From assembly GCA_036320915.1 (NCBI GenBank), contig JAXBDG010000006.1, positions 2,046,001 to 2,110,000 on the forward strand: a DNA stretch of 64,000 bases, given 5' to 3'. The notes under the pieces were generated by a model. That model was not told the DNA's origin and searched no databases. It saw only the letters and a program-made list of their open reading frames with translations. The stretch comes from Linnemannia elongata. Its lineage: Eukaryota > Mortierellomycota > Mortierellomycetes > Mortierellales > Mortierellaceae. Of the stretch, positions 24,733 through 38,073 are shown one piece after another. The translations under genes were made by a program, and so were the position numbers. Positions within the stretch are counted from its first letter, which is position 1. Each line of letters begins with the position of its first letter.

Positions 24733-27090
24733 CTGTCACAACAAGAGGTTTCTTGTTCGTTTGGGACAGTGTCGGAGGGTTTTTGTGAAAACCATTTGTT
24801 TTTGTTTCTTACTCCTTCTTGCCAAACCGTGGTCTATTTCAGTTTCTTTGTTTATTTATTGTGCCTGTGTGTGTGTACCTGTGAGTGTGTGATGACAGAA
24901 ATCGAGGTATCTGAGCTCTCACTCTCTCTCTCTCTCTCTCTCTCGCACTTGTCTTTCTTCCGATGGTGAACCTTTTTTTTGTACCCCATGGTACAGGTAC
25001 AACACATGCCTGACCTGACCTGTGCCTTGCCTTTGCCCTTCCTCACCTAACCTTCTTCTGTCCACCCCTCCTCGCTCTCGCTCAAACCAGCCCAATCAGT
25101 TCATCCTCTCCCCCCAACAAAGGGCTTATTTTGAACGAGATCGGGTATGATGGAGTCTGTTGCTATGCTTTGGCCCACCTCCAACTCAAAAAAACAGACT
25201 TTCGCCTCGTCCTTTGCCCCCTATACTCCTATACTCCGTCCATATTCAATACAGTAGGCTTATTTTTTCTTTATATTATTATTCTTCGCCATGCATGCAG
25301 GTAGCCCTCTACAATATCAGGGGTCAGCCTGACAGAGGTATGTCAGGGGGGCTGGATTAGAGTAATGAATAAGTAGGGTTTTGGAAAAGTGAAAAGTGAC
25401 GGATACCGTGACCACGTTCTCTCTCCTTCCACTCTCATCCCCTCTTCCTTAACTCCGTTCAATTCGCAATGTTGACATACAAACAAAAGCAAAGTGCCGC
25501 CAAAATACTTCTCACAAGGGGCTTCTTTATTGTTTTGACTAAGTTCCTCCGCTTCTCCGCATGCAGCTGCGAGGGTCCTTTGACCTTGTGATGATGACTA
25601 GAAAGGGCAGGCAGGCAGAATGGACGAGAAGGGAGGTGCGTCCGAGGAAGCAGGCAGAAGAGTAGAGACATCTTGCACCTCCAAGAGTTTCAAACTCAGG
25701 ATTCATGGAGAGAGAGAGAGAAAGTAGACAGGGTAACTTAACGCCAAAAGGGCATCTTTTGTGTAGCTAAATGCAAATAATAACAATACTACCTCCAAGA
25801 GTCATGTTACTTCTGCGCTGTTCAATTGCGTTTATTGTTTGTTTTTGGAATCGATCAATGTTGTTGTCGTTAGTAGGAAGGATGGGTGACGATGTGCATA
25901 CGAGGTCCATTTGGGGTGTCAAGAAAAAAAGGGAAGAATGTGTCCCCGAGAAAGGATACAGATGCTTTGCATTCAGAAGATAGTAAGTAAGGTACGATTA
26001 CGCGATTAGTGGGAAACAAGACTAAAAGATCCATAACACCAGGTCTCGGAGGAAACCCAAACACCCTGCTCACCCTGCGTGTGTCAACAGCCCTACAGAC
26101 ACGAAGACAGATAAGCAGGGACCTGCGTGTGTAGGTCTATGTATAAGTGGGTGGGTCCGGGTTAGAAGCACCAGTCTCTTTCTGCACAGGACACATTGTC
26201 GTGATTCATACTGTGCCAAGGGTACTTGTGAATACTGGCGAAGGGCTTATGTGTGTTTACTACAGCCATTCAGCCAGCTAGCAAGAAGGCAAGATAAAGT
26301 GAGGCCTTGTTGTCTGTGAACCCCTGAATCCCTATTGCCACAAAAGGACAAATCATTTTTTTTGTCGATTTCTTTCTGGGACCTGGCCTGCTGCTGCTCT
26401 CTTGTTTTATTTCTTGTATGACTGAGAGCAGCGAGGAGAAAAGGGAGAGAGATAGAGGGCAACAGAGGGCTATGCACGATGAGGCATGCGCACGAGCACT
26501 ACGCAGGCCAGAACTAGGATAAAAAACAAACAAGCGAGTGGAGAAAAAATCAACAACACAGGAATGGGAAAGGCGGAGTGGCCTGACAGACAGAGAGGCA
26601 GCAAGGGGTGAGGGAAGGTGAAGGAAGGCAAAGTGCAGCTGCAGTTGGCACGAAGCACCTGTTTTTTTTCCTTCGGTGTTGATCATGGTGGTTGGTGCTC
26701 ACAAGGAAATACCTACACGCTAAACCCATCCCCCTTCCCCCTTTCCTCAATGTAATCATACTCATTTTCGATATTGCTACCCCCCTCTTTTTTCATTCTA
26801 CTCGTTCAGACCCTTCTTCTTGCCCAATGATCAGACCATGCCTTTGCTTCTTTTTTCATGTTTTCGTTCTTTCTTTCGATAACTTAAAGACCTGGGCTCA
26901 CAAAGAGTTTCTGCTGCATCGGCATGTTTGTTGCTGTTAAAGATATTGATGTGGATGATATTCTTCCGCCCTGCCCAACTTTTTTATCTTTGTACCTTCG
27001 TAATAAACCTGTTACTTTTATGATCAATGGCGTACATGGTCCGCCCACCCTTCTTTCCAAGCTAGATTAGATATACTTTTTATTTTCACG

Positions 27091-27150
27091 GGAAGGAATG
27101 GGAAGGGATGGGAAGGGATGGGAAAGACTGGGAAGGACTGGGAAAGAGGA
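27091..27150 (+). repeat. Tandem array, period 10, unit ggaagggatg
   Basis: Six consecutive 10-base units starting at 27091, 27101, 27111, 27121, 27131 and 27141. Each begins with GGAA; later positions vary slightly. The exact 10-base spacing places every GGAA on the same face of the helix. Confidence 0.9.
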
Positions 27151-27186
27151 ACTATATTAGTGTGGGCAAAATAACATCCAGTGCTG

Positions 27187-27218
27187 TCTGTCATTTCCTG
27201 TCATTTCCTGTCATTTCC
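27187..27218 (+). repeat. Tandem array, period 10, unit ctgtcatttc
   Basis: Three perfect 10-base units plus a partial one. Each contains TTCC, the complement of GGAA, so the same core recurs on the opposite strand about 40 bases after the first array. Confidence 0.9.
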
Positions 27219-29090
27219 CTTCTTAGAAGCGCATTCCTTGCAGCAAAAAAAATCACCGGTGCCATTTCTTTGCGTAATGTGCATGTACTACACCCACCTG
27301 CTCAAGAAGATACGCCATCCTGTCGCCTAGTTTACCATTGCCTCGCCTTGTTGTCGAAACCACATGTCCCTTTCCTCTCCCAAAAGGTGGCAGGTCAAAT
27401 ACCAACAAAACAACTCTTACAGTCTACTCTACCCATAAGGTGCATCCAAAGTACTGATATTTTGACGTGGACGCGTCGCTTTTTCGTCTACGTTCCATTA
27501 CAGGCGCGATCAATTTTTTCTTAATTGTCTCACCGACTGACCAATCGTCCTACCAAAAGACACGTCTGAGACCATCAGCACTTCAATGCTCCTTCTGTCC
27601 TCTTACTCCTTACTGCATTTTTTCTGCACTATTTCAATCAATGTGCAAGATAGAGATGGAGAAAGGTGATGGTACAACACTACGGTACACATAGCCTTGG
27701 CAACTAAGCAAATGAGCAGCCATCCTTCTGAAGCACCCAGCCAAACATCGAGGAAATAAAGTTAAGGGCGTGGTTTTCTTATTATACAAGAGTTAAGCTG
27801 CTCGGGGCTTTATTTTCTTCTCTGATCACTATTGTAAGTATTGGGTCTGTGAAAACAGCAATATGTAGGTGGGGATGGTTGGTGGTGATGACGATGAAGA
27901 AAGGAAGGAAGGAAGAAAGGGGATTGAGACGAAAAGGTTAGGGGGAGGGGATATGGTGTAGTCGTCGTGCAGTTCAGCATACCTTTGACTGTCGGTCTTG
28001 TCATTAGTATCTGCGATGCAAGGGGAAGGAGGTTCTGGTCTTCTGTACATTTCATAACACCAAGAAAAAATATGAGCGAAAGGGAGGGTAGGGAGGGAGG
28101 ACCATCATGTCAAATGGGTTCAAGTGATGTCTAGGAAAGAGGAACGCTAGAAGAGACAGAGAAAAGAGTCTGAGAGGGAGTAGAAGACAGCTGCTACCTG
28201 CCAGTCCATTTGGCGATTTGCTGTTCGAGCATCATCAAACCATTCGTTCACACAAAACAGATCGAGGAAAAAGAATAAAGGGAAAAAAAATAAAATAGTG
28301 AAGACCCTTATTCGGGCAGTTACTGGAATCTCACTCTATCTACCTCCTTCCATCCCAGTTTGTACTTATCGATCAATTGCTAGCCTTGCTTACCTACGTG
28401 TGTGCATTCATATGTGACAGGTTATGACAATGCCCATGGTATGGGAAGATTTTTTATGCCTTCAAGCGCATTGCCTCTTCTTCTTCAATGCAGGTTGGAC
28501 TAGCAGGAATAACAATGGATGCATCGATGGCAAATGCAAAATTGTGCTGCAAGGAAGAGGCATGGAAGTAAAGCGAATGCGAGGCTGGAAGGAAAGAGGT
28601 CAAAGGGCAACACGCGCATACCCTACTTGTCTTTTAGGTCGAGTCATTCCGACAAATGCTATCAATGCTATGTGTATGTTTGGGTAAATGCTGTTCGTTT
28701 CCAGTTCACATACCTTTTCGCATGAGCCACATTCCCTTAGCCTCTTTCTCTCGTAATCGCACCTTTTCCTTTCCGACGCAAAGCCCTGTGAACCAATTTC
28801 CCAATTTCTTGACCTCAACCTTGGCCCATGCCCTCCGATCTGTCCATTGCTTCTTTGAGATCCCAGACCAATCTTCTTTTCTTTTTCGAGGTTTATTCCA
28901 ATCGCAGACCATGGCTCGGCAACAGCGACAAAGACAATGATTGGGCTCCCTTGAGTCTTGACCTGTTGTGTTTTGCTTCGGCACTTCAAAAAATACCATT
29001 GGAGAGTGTGCGGTGTGTACTACCAGAGAACAAAAAAAATAAAATTGGACGGCAACACAAAACCAAATTTTGAGTGCAATCCTCAAATGT

Positions 29091-29124
<34 letters not shown>

Positions 29125-29775
29125 CCGTCCTTGCACACTTCCATGATTGGTGTGCATGCGTTGTTATTTCGAACCAGGCTGATTCTTGCTTTTGCATCCG
29201 TCTTCTCTCTCACGCACTTTCGTTCATACATAACAATAAAAGGAAAAGAAAAAAAGCAGGGGCCAACTATCGTACAGGTCCAAACACATAGAGATACAAG
29301 GGACAGAAGTGCACCATGATTTGGTTGCTCTGCAATCCTCCTCCTCACCAACTTCCTCTTTCTTATGCTCTTTCACCCCTTCCTGTATGAGACTTTTACC
29401 TTTTTGCACTAGCTGTGTTCTCACTTTCATACCAGCCTACTCGAACTTATGCATAGAAAAATAAAAAAACGGGCAGAAGTTATCCCTTTAGCCACATCGA
29501 ACCGCGTTCCCCTCTCACGTTACTCTGTCGAAAAGGAGTGAAAAAGGGATGACTCTAAGCAGGCTGAGCATGGAGAAGAAGATGTATACGATGTATGAAT
29601 CCCTCTCTCCCCTCCGACCTGCAAAGAGTGTATATGCCATGTAGGTATGCTCCAGGACAACACCCAACGGAGGTCAAAATGGTAGTGAACCCTGAATGAT
29701 TCCATTGTTGCAAAATGGAGCGAGAAAATCAAACAATACACGGTCCGTTCCCCAATCTTCTAGAATAAAAAAGCC

Positions 29776-29778
<3 letters not shown>

Positions 29779-29806
<28 letters not shown>
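29779..29806. repeat. GA dinucleotide microsatellite
   Basis: About 14 AG units in a row. It can bind GAGA-type factors or form H-DNA in principle; here it is simply a sequence observation. Confidence 0.9.
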
Positions 29807-32800
29807 CCGCCAAACGCTATTTATGGTGGGTGCGAGTCTAGCTGTGTCGCTGAGTGTGTCTGTGTGTGTATGCCTTGGAGGAAGCGTCGAGGAATTGTCC
29901 CACAAAAATATAGCATTTGATATGGACCAGGTCCGTGAGATGAGAGAAATGCCTCAATCATATTTGTGTGCTACGATCAGTTCAATACCCATTGACTGAC
30001 GCGTTCTAAACAACATTCTTCACTCACTTTACTTTCATTCCATTACGGACAATTATGATATCGTTCGAGACCCTCCTCCCTCTTTGGACCGATGTCGTGG
30101 TTAGCAGTACCGAGTAGGATAACGAAGACCAGGCATTGCTTGTCTGTTCTTCAGCGATAATGCTCTCTCTTACCCTCAACCTTTCCATCTCGCATACAGC
30201 AAGGCGCGCTCAAGAGTGAAAGCAACAAAATGTTCGTCACTGCACCCATCACCCATGCTGTCCCCAGAAAGTCATTTGTTCTGGCCCTTTCTTCTGGTCC
30301 TTCTTGAACGCGACTTCAACAAAAAGAATCGATACACCTCCATTCGCAACTACCAACACCACCATCAAAGTCTCCTCGACTCTATCCTCGTCTTCACCTC
30401 TGCTCACCCCTTGCATCAAAGCTCAAGGAAGGAAAGAAAATAAAATGACAAACATCCTTTTCTCCCCTTTCAGTTTCTTCTCCTTTCTCTCCATGTCGCA
30501 AGTATGACACTTTTTGTCTTTCTTTATATTTTCATGTCAAACCCTTCTCCTTCCCCTTGGGACACGAAAATCTTTTGACTAGAAAGAAGCATTTGCAGCT
30601 TTCTGTGTAGGAGAACTTGATATATCATTTTGTGTCCCCAGCCCATAAGAAACAATTAGCCTTTTTTCGTGTGCCATTTCTAATACTTTCCTCGGAGCAG
30701 ATGACAATGTATGTAGTGAATGCTCCTCAATCGCCTTTTACTCTTCAAGACAATTGGCTTCAGTATCGCGATCAAAAAATAATGGAATCAGGACAGATGA
30801 TAAAATTGTAGTAAAGCTGCAGAAAGAGTGACACTCACTCATAACACTATCTGCATGAACAAGATATCGACAACAATAAAAATTAGAGAGAAGGCGTATC
30901 ATCATATCCGTAATAGTAGGCATTTGTTAGGAGGGGTCAGGTCGACTCAGGTCAGTGAGTAATGTATTTTCCGTTGGGCCTTTTTGTTGCAAAATACCTC
31001 GAGACCACATTTTTTTTTCTCCTCTTTATCGTTTTTACAGGAACAGAAACGGAAAATGGAGGGAAAAGCAGGCATGGTTTGCCTTGAGTCTTGTGCTCAT
31101 TATTATTTGAGTAGTCAGCATGCCTGCTTGATGAGTTGCATGGTTAGAGTCTTATTTTAGTAAGAAAGCGAAGGTGTGAGTTGGGCGAGTGATGCTGTGG
31201 GGTCATTCACTGAGAGTTAAGTTCTAGGAATAGGTCTGTTGGAGGACAAATTGGCGACTGACCTGCCTAGGAACAATAACAGTCAACGGACACTCACATA
31301 CCTCCCTCTTCATCCACTCAAACTAATAACATGATCCCGATCACTCGATCTTTTTTTATAGGCAAAGAGGTCCATGAGTCTTGCTCGAATGAGAGAAGAA
31401 AGAGATGACAACTCCGTGAACAGAGAGCGTTGGTATCTATTGCGCTCATTTTTGGCTGTTTGGATTAGCTGGCCTAGCTCTCCAGTTGGCTGTTTGACTA
31501 GCTGGCTGTCACTGCCATGATTTTCCTGTCTACTACTATGTAGCACTAATACGGGGCAAGTTACAGCCGATCAGTTGAGCGAGACAAAATTTTCTCCTCG
31601 GAGCTGATGATGATCAGCACTTTCACTGATGGAACTTAAGAGTCTCACAAAGAAAGAGCAAAGATGCTGACAAGGACATAAAGCGCTTGATATGTAGCAA
31701 TATTGCTATGGTCCAACCATCCAACTATACAATAAACTCCACCCTCTTTTTCTCTTTATCCGAATGGCTCAAAAGCCAACACGGCCATGCACCTATGCAC
31801 GGTGGAGGGTGGGGATAGAGAGGAGTGTTCTTTTTTCAAATTGCTCACGCTGAAATAAAAAAAATATCTTACATCAGCTGTGCATGGGGTTTGTGGCCAA
31901 AGTGCATTACATAGAAAAGGTCCAATGGACAAATATTTTGGGTTGATGGATTGATGGGTTGATGGGCAAAAGATGCATGAAGGGGGGAGCACATGGGGCA
32001 CATGGGGCGCGTATGAGGCACATGGCATCCCCATCGATCCCTCCCCTTCCCTTGTCCCTTCCCCTTTCCTGTCTTCCTTCCATCTTTACTAATATTAAGT
32101 GCTCATAACATATGCCTGGATCAAGGATAAACCATTGCCAGGGCGCCTCAGTTCACATCCATCCGCGCAACGACCATTCTTTTTTTCGAACGCAAAGGAA
32201 CTCAGAACTGGCATAACCTGTTTTCTAGACCTTCCATCCAAACAAAACCCCAGTGAAAGATAATAGTGCTAGCTCGTACAACATAAAAGGGTTCAAGTTT
32301 CAAAAGGGAGTCAGGTTCAACCCTTGTTGTCCTTGTCGTTCGTTCGCTATTGGCGTTTTCTATAACTTTTTCTTCATCGGCAATGATAGTTCCATCCCTT
32401 CTTCAAGTCCGAAATAATTACACCCAACCTACCACTCGTCCCTGGTGGAAGAATAAGAAACTCGAAACACACTTGCTCTAAGGGTCCAAGGGGGTGGCAG
32501 TCAGTTCAAGTTAGGAACATTTCAGTAACATAGACGGGGTCCTTGATCTTTAATATAACGGCGTTGTGTTAATAACTTCCAATGGGATAATATCCATCCC
32601 GGCTCTTCTTATTGCTGTCGTCGTTTTGTTATTTGTCCTATCCGGCTCTAGTTGCAATTTCGACATCCAACGCTACGAATGTACAAAACACCAATTACGA
32701 TGGACCTCCTTGAAAAAAATGAGAGAGTGAAGAATGGTGGTTCTATTTTTATTGGATAATGAGGAAGCGCGTTTGAATGTGTTTGTGAACACGGCGTTTC

Positions 32801-35427
32801 TTTTACGGATGGACCATTATAGGTGACGACGATGATGATGACCGCGCAAACAGACAGACAGTTTGACTGACTGGGAGGCGGACAATTTCTCCAAAAAGTC
32901 GTTACTATGGTCAACGGATGAGTGGCAGCGGTGATGATGGTGACCAGGCCATTCTCTAATACTCAAATCCACACAGAAGCGCACGAGCGAGCACAGACGC
33001 ACAAATACTTTCTACACCAACCGAACCCCGTCTCCTTGAAATGCTATTTTATTTGCTGTTGGCTTCTGGATCTCATGACGATGGCTAGACTCTCTATACA
33101 AAAAGAAAGAGAGCCGTTGGTATGGTGGGTGGAGATAGAGCGCATTGATAATAGCAATAACGAATAACTGGTCCGGGTCGTCTTCGTGACGATCATGCAT
33201 CACAAAAAAAAGTAGAAGAGGCAGAGGAGTGTGCGTGGTTGAGCGGACCATCTTTTAACATCTGGCACAAAAAAGGTGAACAGAAAAAAAGACGCGCTCC
33301 CAACTCAACCCAACTCAACCCATGATTGAAACCGCCTGTTGGTCGTTTTTTTTTTGTCGCTCTTTTTTTTTCTATCTGTCTCTCTTTCCACAGACTAACA
33401 ATCTGTCAAGTGAGCAGAGGCGTTGAGGAAACGATAGAAAGACAGACAGACAAGCAGGCAGGCACATAGATAGATAACAGGAACGAGAGTGTGCCTTTTT
33501 CGAAACGAAAACAAACGAGCCCTTTCGCCACATTCAAGTAAGCATCCTATTAATCCATTGTTTTTTTTTCCGACGTACGGGCCATTGGATTCATGCAGCA
33601 TTTTTTCTATTCTAGTCCTCTACTCTCAACTTCTACTCTCTCTTCACGAGCAAGCAAGCACGCACGCGCTCTGGGGCAGGTTGGCAACACGACACAACAC
33701 AACAGAACACAAGGCATTACAGCTGAAGTAGTCTACCAATGTAATCAATCTCTGGACGCTTTGAACCAAGCTTTTTAGTGGTTTGCCTCTCTGCTTCGCC
33801 TTTTCTGTTCTTTCTTCTCTCTGTCTTTCCCATGCTTGTCGTTCTTGCTCTAGATTCCCCTCTTTCTTCCTATTTTATGTGAGCGGACAGTTGCGATTGG
33901 GTTGCTCAAGTATATGAGAATTGTCGACTACTATTTGCCATGGAGAGAAAATAGAAAGAGTTAGAGTGGGTCAGGTGTCAGTGGCCGCCTCTGTAGGTTA
34001 TTCGACAAGGGCTTTCTTTCGCTTAACAAGATAGGGATTCTTTAAACCTATTTTGCTCCCCTTCTGGTTCTGTGCAGTCGTCTGGTTGGCTGGGTTGATT
34101 GGTTTTACCTCTTGTCCTGTCTTTCTTTTCGTGTGTGCGTGTGCGTTCCTTTCTTCTTTTTGCGGGTTTGTCTGTCTATCAGTCCCACGAATAACACCTC
34201 CAGCTTAGCCGCTTTCTGATTCTTTTTCTGTCTTCTCACAAGGAGACAGAGCAAAAGTGAAGATTATGAACGCACAACAAAGAAGAAAGAGATTCAAGGG
34301 GATGAAGGGGAAGGGGAACCAAAAAAAGGCGAGGGCCCAGAGAAAGAGGAGAATAGGTAGACAGAGGAAACGATTCGATTGTGAGTATTTTTTCCGTCCC
34401 TTTGGCGAAGATGACGACAATACGCAATACACAATCGTGAGAAGACATGGCAATTGGGTGAGTTCGGTGTGAGAGAGATGTGAGGGATGAAGAGGAAGAC
34501 GAGGGAGGGGAACCCACACCGTTTCCAAAATGTGTAAATGTGTGTGGTGTGTGCATGGAGGACAAAATCTCCTGTTGGATCGCGGGTTTTTTTCTTGGAT
34601 AAAAACCAAGAGTGAACGTGCTTGAGTTGGCAGATGCGCATACGGGTACAGAGCTTGGTTGTCAAGCTGAGGCAGAGTGGATGAGGGATGCGAGGGCTCG
34701 CCTTTTGTGGATGAATCAGGTATGATTGTATGATGATTGCAGACTGCAGCTCGTAGCAGCATCAGACTGACAATCAAAGAGGCAAGTACCTTTTGTATCC
34801 GGCTCCCTCTCTCTCTCTCTCTCTCCCTTTCTCTCTCTCCCACGCATACCTTTTCTCCCTCCTCTGCTTTCGAATTGGTGCGGAGGTCAATTGACACACT
34901 CACTCTTATCTCATTATGTCAAAGCAGACTGAGCATCCGTCCTGGGCCTCGGCTAGATCCGTCGTCGTCCTCTATACATTTATTTTTGCACATGTCCCAA
35001 GTGGTGGCCCATTCGTCTCTGTTTCCCAAGTCTACAGTCCCACGTATCGCCCTCCCTCTCTTTTTTCCTTTCTTTTTTCACTCCTCGTGTCAGGTACCAG
35101 TTTCTTAAAAGTCAACCCCACCCTCTCTTCTCCTGCCAAATGACCAGCAGTCAAGAGAAGTTCCTCGCCTATATCGGGTAGATTATTTTTATTGTTCTAC
35201 CCTGTGTGCTCTCTTGTACGGGGTACTCGCGATGTACGAGTATAAAATACTATGGCCGTGGGTTGGGTTGACGAGGGCAGTTGGACTGGTGTCAGTTCTT
35301 GTCGTTCGTTTCCGTTTCGTTCAGTCGGGTCAGTCGCGTTTTTGTTTATGTTTCTAAATAGTGGTTTGTGTGTTGGGTGCTCGAGACGAGTAGAGTATGT
35401 GCGAGTGTTTTTAGCTGGTGGTACTGA

Positions 35428-35452
35428 TGGTGGTGGTGGTGGTGGTGGTGGG
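35428..35452. repeat. GGT trinucleotide array
   Basis: About eight TGG/GGT units on the plus strand, about 1.1 kb upstream of the zinc-finger gene. The G-rich pattern could in principle form quadruplex-like structures. Confidence 0.85.
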
Positions 35453-35838
35453 GTCATTCAGTAGGAACATACTGTCCGTCGTTCTCTCTTTGTTATGGGT
35501 CATTCATTCAGTCGTATCGGTGGGTCAGCCAGCCAGCCAGTTCGACATACAACAACATAAACAACAACACCAGCAAGACAGAGGGACGGACGGATGGACT
35601 GACGGTCAGGACAGCGAGGTCAGGCCAACAACAACAGCATATCAACAATAACACCAGCCAAGTTCAACAACTCAAAACAAACAAAGCAAAAACAAAGAAA
35701 GAAGACAGCAAGTATTTTAAAGGAGTATTTTAAAAATTATTTAGTGGACCATATGAATTGGATTGAATACACAGTATGTCGACTGAATAGAGTAGTCTAT
35801 GTATTCAGTTCAATTCAATTTTTTATTTTCCGTCACGA

Positions 35839-36567
35839 ATGTCTTTTTTCTTTTTTTTTTTTTTTTTTTTTTTCCTTTTACTTTCACACCCAAAGGGCAT
35901 GAGCAGAGGCAGGCACACTCTTTCTACTCATAACTCGTTCACTCTCTTGAACAACGAAAAACAGTACAAAAAGGCACCGCCATCCCCCCTTCATCCTCGC
36001 CTTTTTTTTTTTTACTTTTCCTCTTCCTCTCTCTTCAACAATCGTCTCTTGACATCCATTCTGCCTTTTGCCTTCTTCTGTATTATTCTCATCTCTTTGC
36101 CTTCAATTACTTCGCTTACGCCTCTTGTACATCTTCCACACTCTCTCCAACCAATTGCCACTGAACAATTGCCTCCTCCTTTCCTTCTATTGTTGAATAT
36201 TGATCTGCACTCTCTCCACGTCCTCTCTTCCTCTTTTCTTTTCTGGAGACATTTCCCACTATCTATTCTTTTCACTACTCACCCAAGCACATACCCACAC
36301 GCACACGTACTACACATTATCTTTCTGTGTTACTCCTACTGCCGCATATCTTTTTCTTTTGTGATCATCTCTGTCCTTTTCTTTTTCAAGATCAACGACT
36401 ACACCTTGTCTCTCCGTTCACTTTTTTTTTGTTCCCGTCGTTCGCACGAAACAAAAACCAACAAAGATAGCCCCATTACCACATTGTACAGCTACAGTCT
36501 TTAGCACACTTTTTTTCGTTTCCTTTTGTGTTCTATTTCTATATTTTAATCAACGGCAAACACAACA
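35839..36567 (+). promoter_or_regulatory. Pyrimidine-rich leader of the zinc-finger gene
   Basis: Starts with a T tract (35851-35873) and continues as about 650 bases of CT-rich sequence to the ATG at 36568. It stays open in one frame only because of its composition. A long CT-rich 5' untranslated region is common for regulated fungal transcription factors; the transcription start is not known. Confidence 0.5.
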
Positions 36568-38073
36568 ATGACCGCCTCTGCACTCGCCTCTCCCGCACTC
36601 TCCGAGTCGTCTCTTTCGTCCAAGGCACAGACCATCCATTCAAGCAGCAAGACCCTTGACACTCTCCAGCAGTCACACGTTGAGTCAAATAACGCGCTCT
36701 CTCCCGCGTCGACATCGTCTTCCTTCTCTCCTTCGCCCTCTCCTTCCCAACAACACTCCCAAATCCACAACCTCAACAACAACAGTCATCCTTCCCACCC
36801 TTTGTTCACACCCTCCACCTCTACTTCACAACAACAGCACCATCACCAGCTCCAGATTCTCGGCAACCATCCCGCTTCGCCCGTCGCCTGCACCTTCCTC
36901 GATCTGCCCGAAGACCCCTTTATGCCTACCCGCGCCAACCTCCTCTTCTCCGATAGCGAGTACCGTCAAGAGTCCCAAGAATCCAACTACGACAGCGAAG
37001 CTTTCATGCCCTACGGAACCGCCTCTGCCGCAGCCCCCGCCTCTGCCGGTGAGAACGAGCACATCTACCCTCAGACAACCTCGTCTTCGTCCTCGTACTT
37101 CATGCCCATGACTCGTACCTTCTCCGACAGCCAGCTGTCCGACATGTCGTCTACTTCTCCTTTCGATTCCCACGCGGCTGCTGCTGCTCTTGCCGGTCAA
37201 GCCAGCCTCAACCACGCTACCGGAACCGCCATGTGCCAGTCTCCCCTAGCATACAATAGCCAGGTTGTGTACAATGATGATTATTACGCATCAGCACACC
37301 AGCACAACCTCTACTCTCAGCAGCACTCTCAGAGCCACCACCACGGCCATAATCATAACCACCACCATCATCACAGCTATTCGACTTCATCTCTTTCGTC
37401 CATCTCTGAGGACTCTTCGTCGTTGTCGCCTCGTTCGCCGTTCTCGAACCACGGAGGCATGTCCATGTCTAGCTCTTGCAACTCTTTGGCCTCTTACCCT
37501 CTGTCGAGGACATTGAGCGAATCCTCAGTGCCTTTCTTCCAGGCCATCGGAGGAAACAACAACGCAATGTCGGTCAATGGTGGAAACAATAGCCACAACA
37601 GTGGCGTCTCTGGTTCGAACGGTACATCCTTGGTCAGACCCACACCCAAGCGCTCCCGCGGCCGTCGCGTCTCGTGCAACCCAGACAACAGCGGCTGCAA
37701 GGTTTTCACCTGCCGCTTCGAGGACTGTGGCAAGATTTTCAAGCGGTCAGAGCACCTCAAGCGACACGTTCGCTCCATCCATACCATGGAAAAACGTAAG
37801 TTAATTGTTCAATTGTTACGCGTTTTTTTATTAGAAAGGATGGTTTAAATATCTTGTTGCATTTGTTCCTGACACAATTTTGTTTATCTTTTTATTTTTT
37901 CAGCCTTCGAGTGCCCCATCATGAACTGCCCCAAGCGTTTCTCTCGAAGCGACAACCTGAACCAGCACATTCGCATCCACCGCCACAATGGTCGCGGCGA
38001 GAAGAACAAGGGTTTTGCCTTTACACCCTTCCTCCAGAACTACCCCAACGAGCTGCTTTCCTCCCTGGCCTAA
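36568..38073 (+). CDS. C2H2 zinc-finger transcription factor, Msn2/Msn4-like, 465 aa
   Basis: Two exons: 36568-37795 and 37904-38073, joining to 465 aa. Residues 1-370 are disordered and rich in Ser, His, Gln and Asn (HNHNHHHHHSY near 265), as in activation regions. The C terminus has two adjacent C2H2 fingers: CKVFTCRFEDCGKIFKRSEH onward (finger 1) and FECPIMNCPKRFSRSDNLNQ onward (finger 2), joined by an MEKPFEC linker. The recognition-helix residues RSEHLKRH and RSDNLNQH match Msn2/Msn4/Com2-type factors, which bind the stress-response element AGGGG. A short tail (GFAFTPFLQNYPNELLSSLA) follows. The intron falls exactly in the finger linker. Factors of this class shuttle to the nucleus under stress; targets here are unknown. 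A roughly 16 kb region without recognised genes lies upstream. Confidence 0.9.

Larger units (their letters stand above)
20601..28000. other. Gene desert, part 1
   Basis: No coding region supported: open frames are short, switch frame without splice signals, and many are translations of homopolymers. Contents include A/T tracts (22361-22380 poly-A, 24693-24727 poly-T of 35), a CT microsatellite (24920-24944) and two 10-bp-period arrays listed separately. No tRNA or rRNA was recognised. Confidence 0.5.
28001..35838. other. Gene desert, part 2
   Basis: No gene supported. It contains poly-T (29093-29124), a GA microsatellite (29779-29806), a CT microsatellite (34806-34825), a GGT trinucleotide array (35428-35452) and small direct repeats such as ttgatgg (31936-31965) and gcacatgggg (31988-32025). 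Open frames here fail on composition and lack splice logic. Confidence 0.5.

Noticed and set aside
27091..27218. Possible CRISPR-like repeat array
   Set aside because: Units are contiguous 10-base repeats without spacers, in a eukaryotic sequence.
30060..30075. B-box-like gttcgagac
   Set aside because: No matching A-box upstream and no acceptor-stem pairing.
34205..34903. 232-codon minus-strand open frame
   Set aside because: It contains a translated CT/GA microsatellite (alternating Arg-Glu) and other low-complexity parts; it looks like chance openness.
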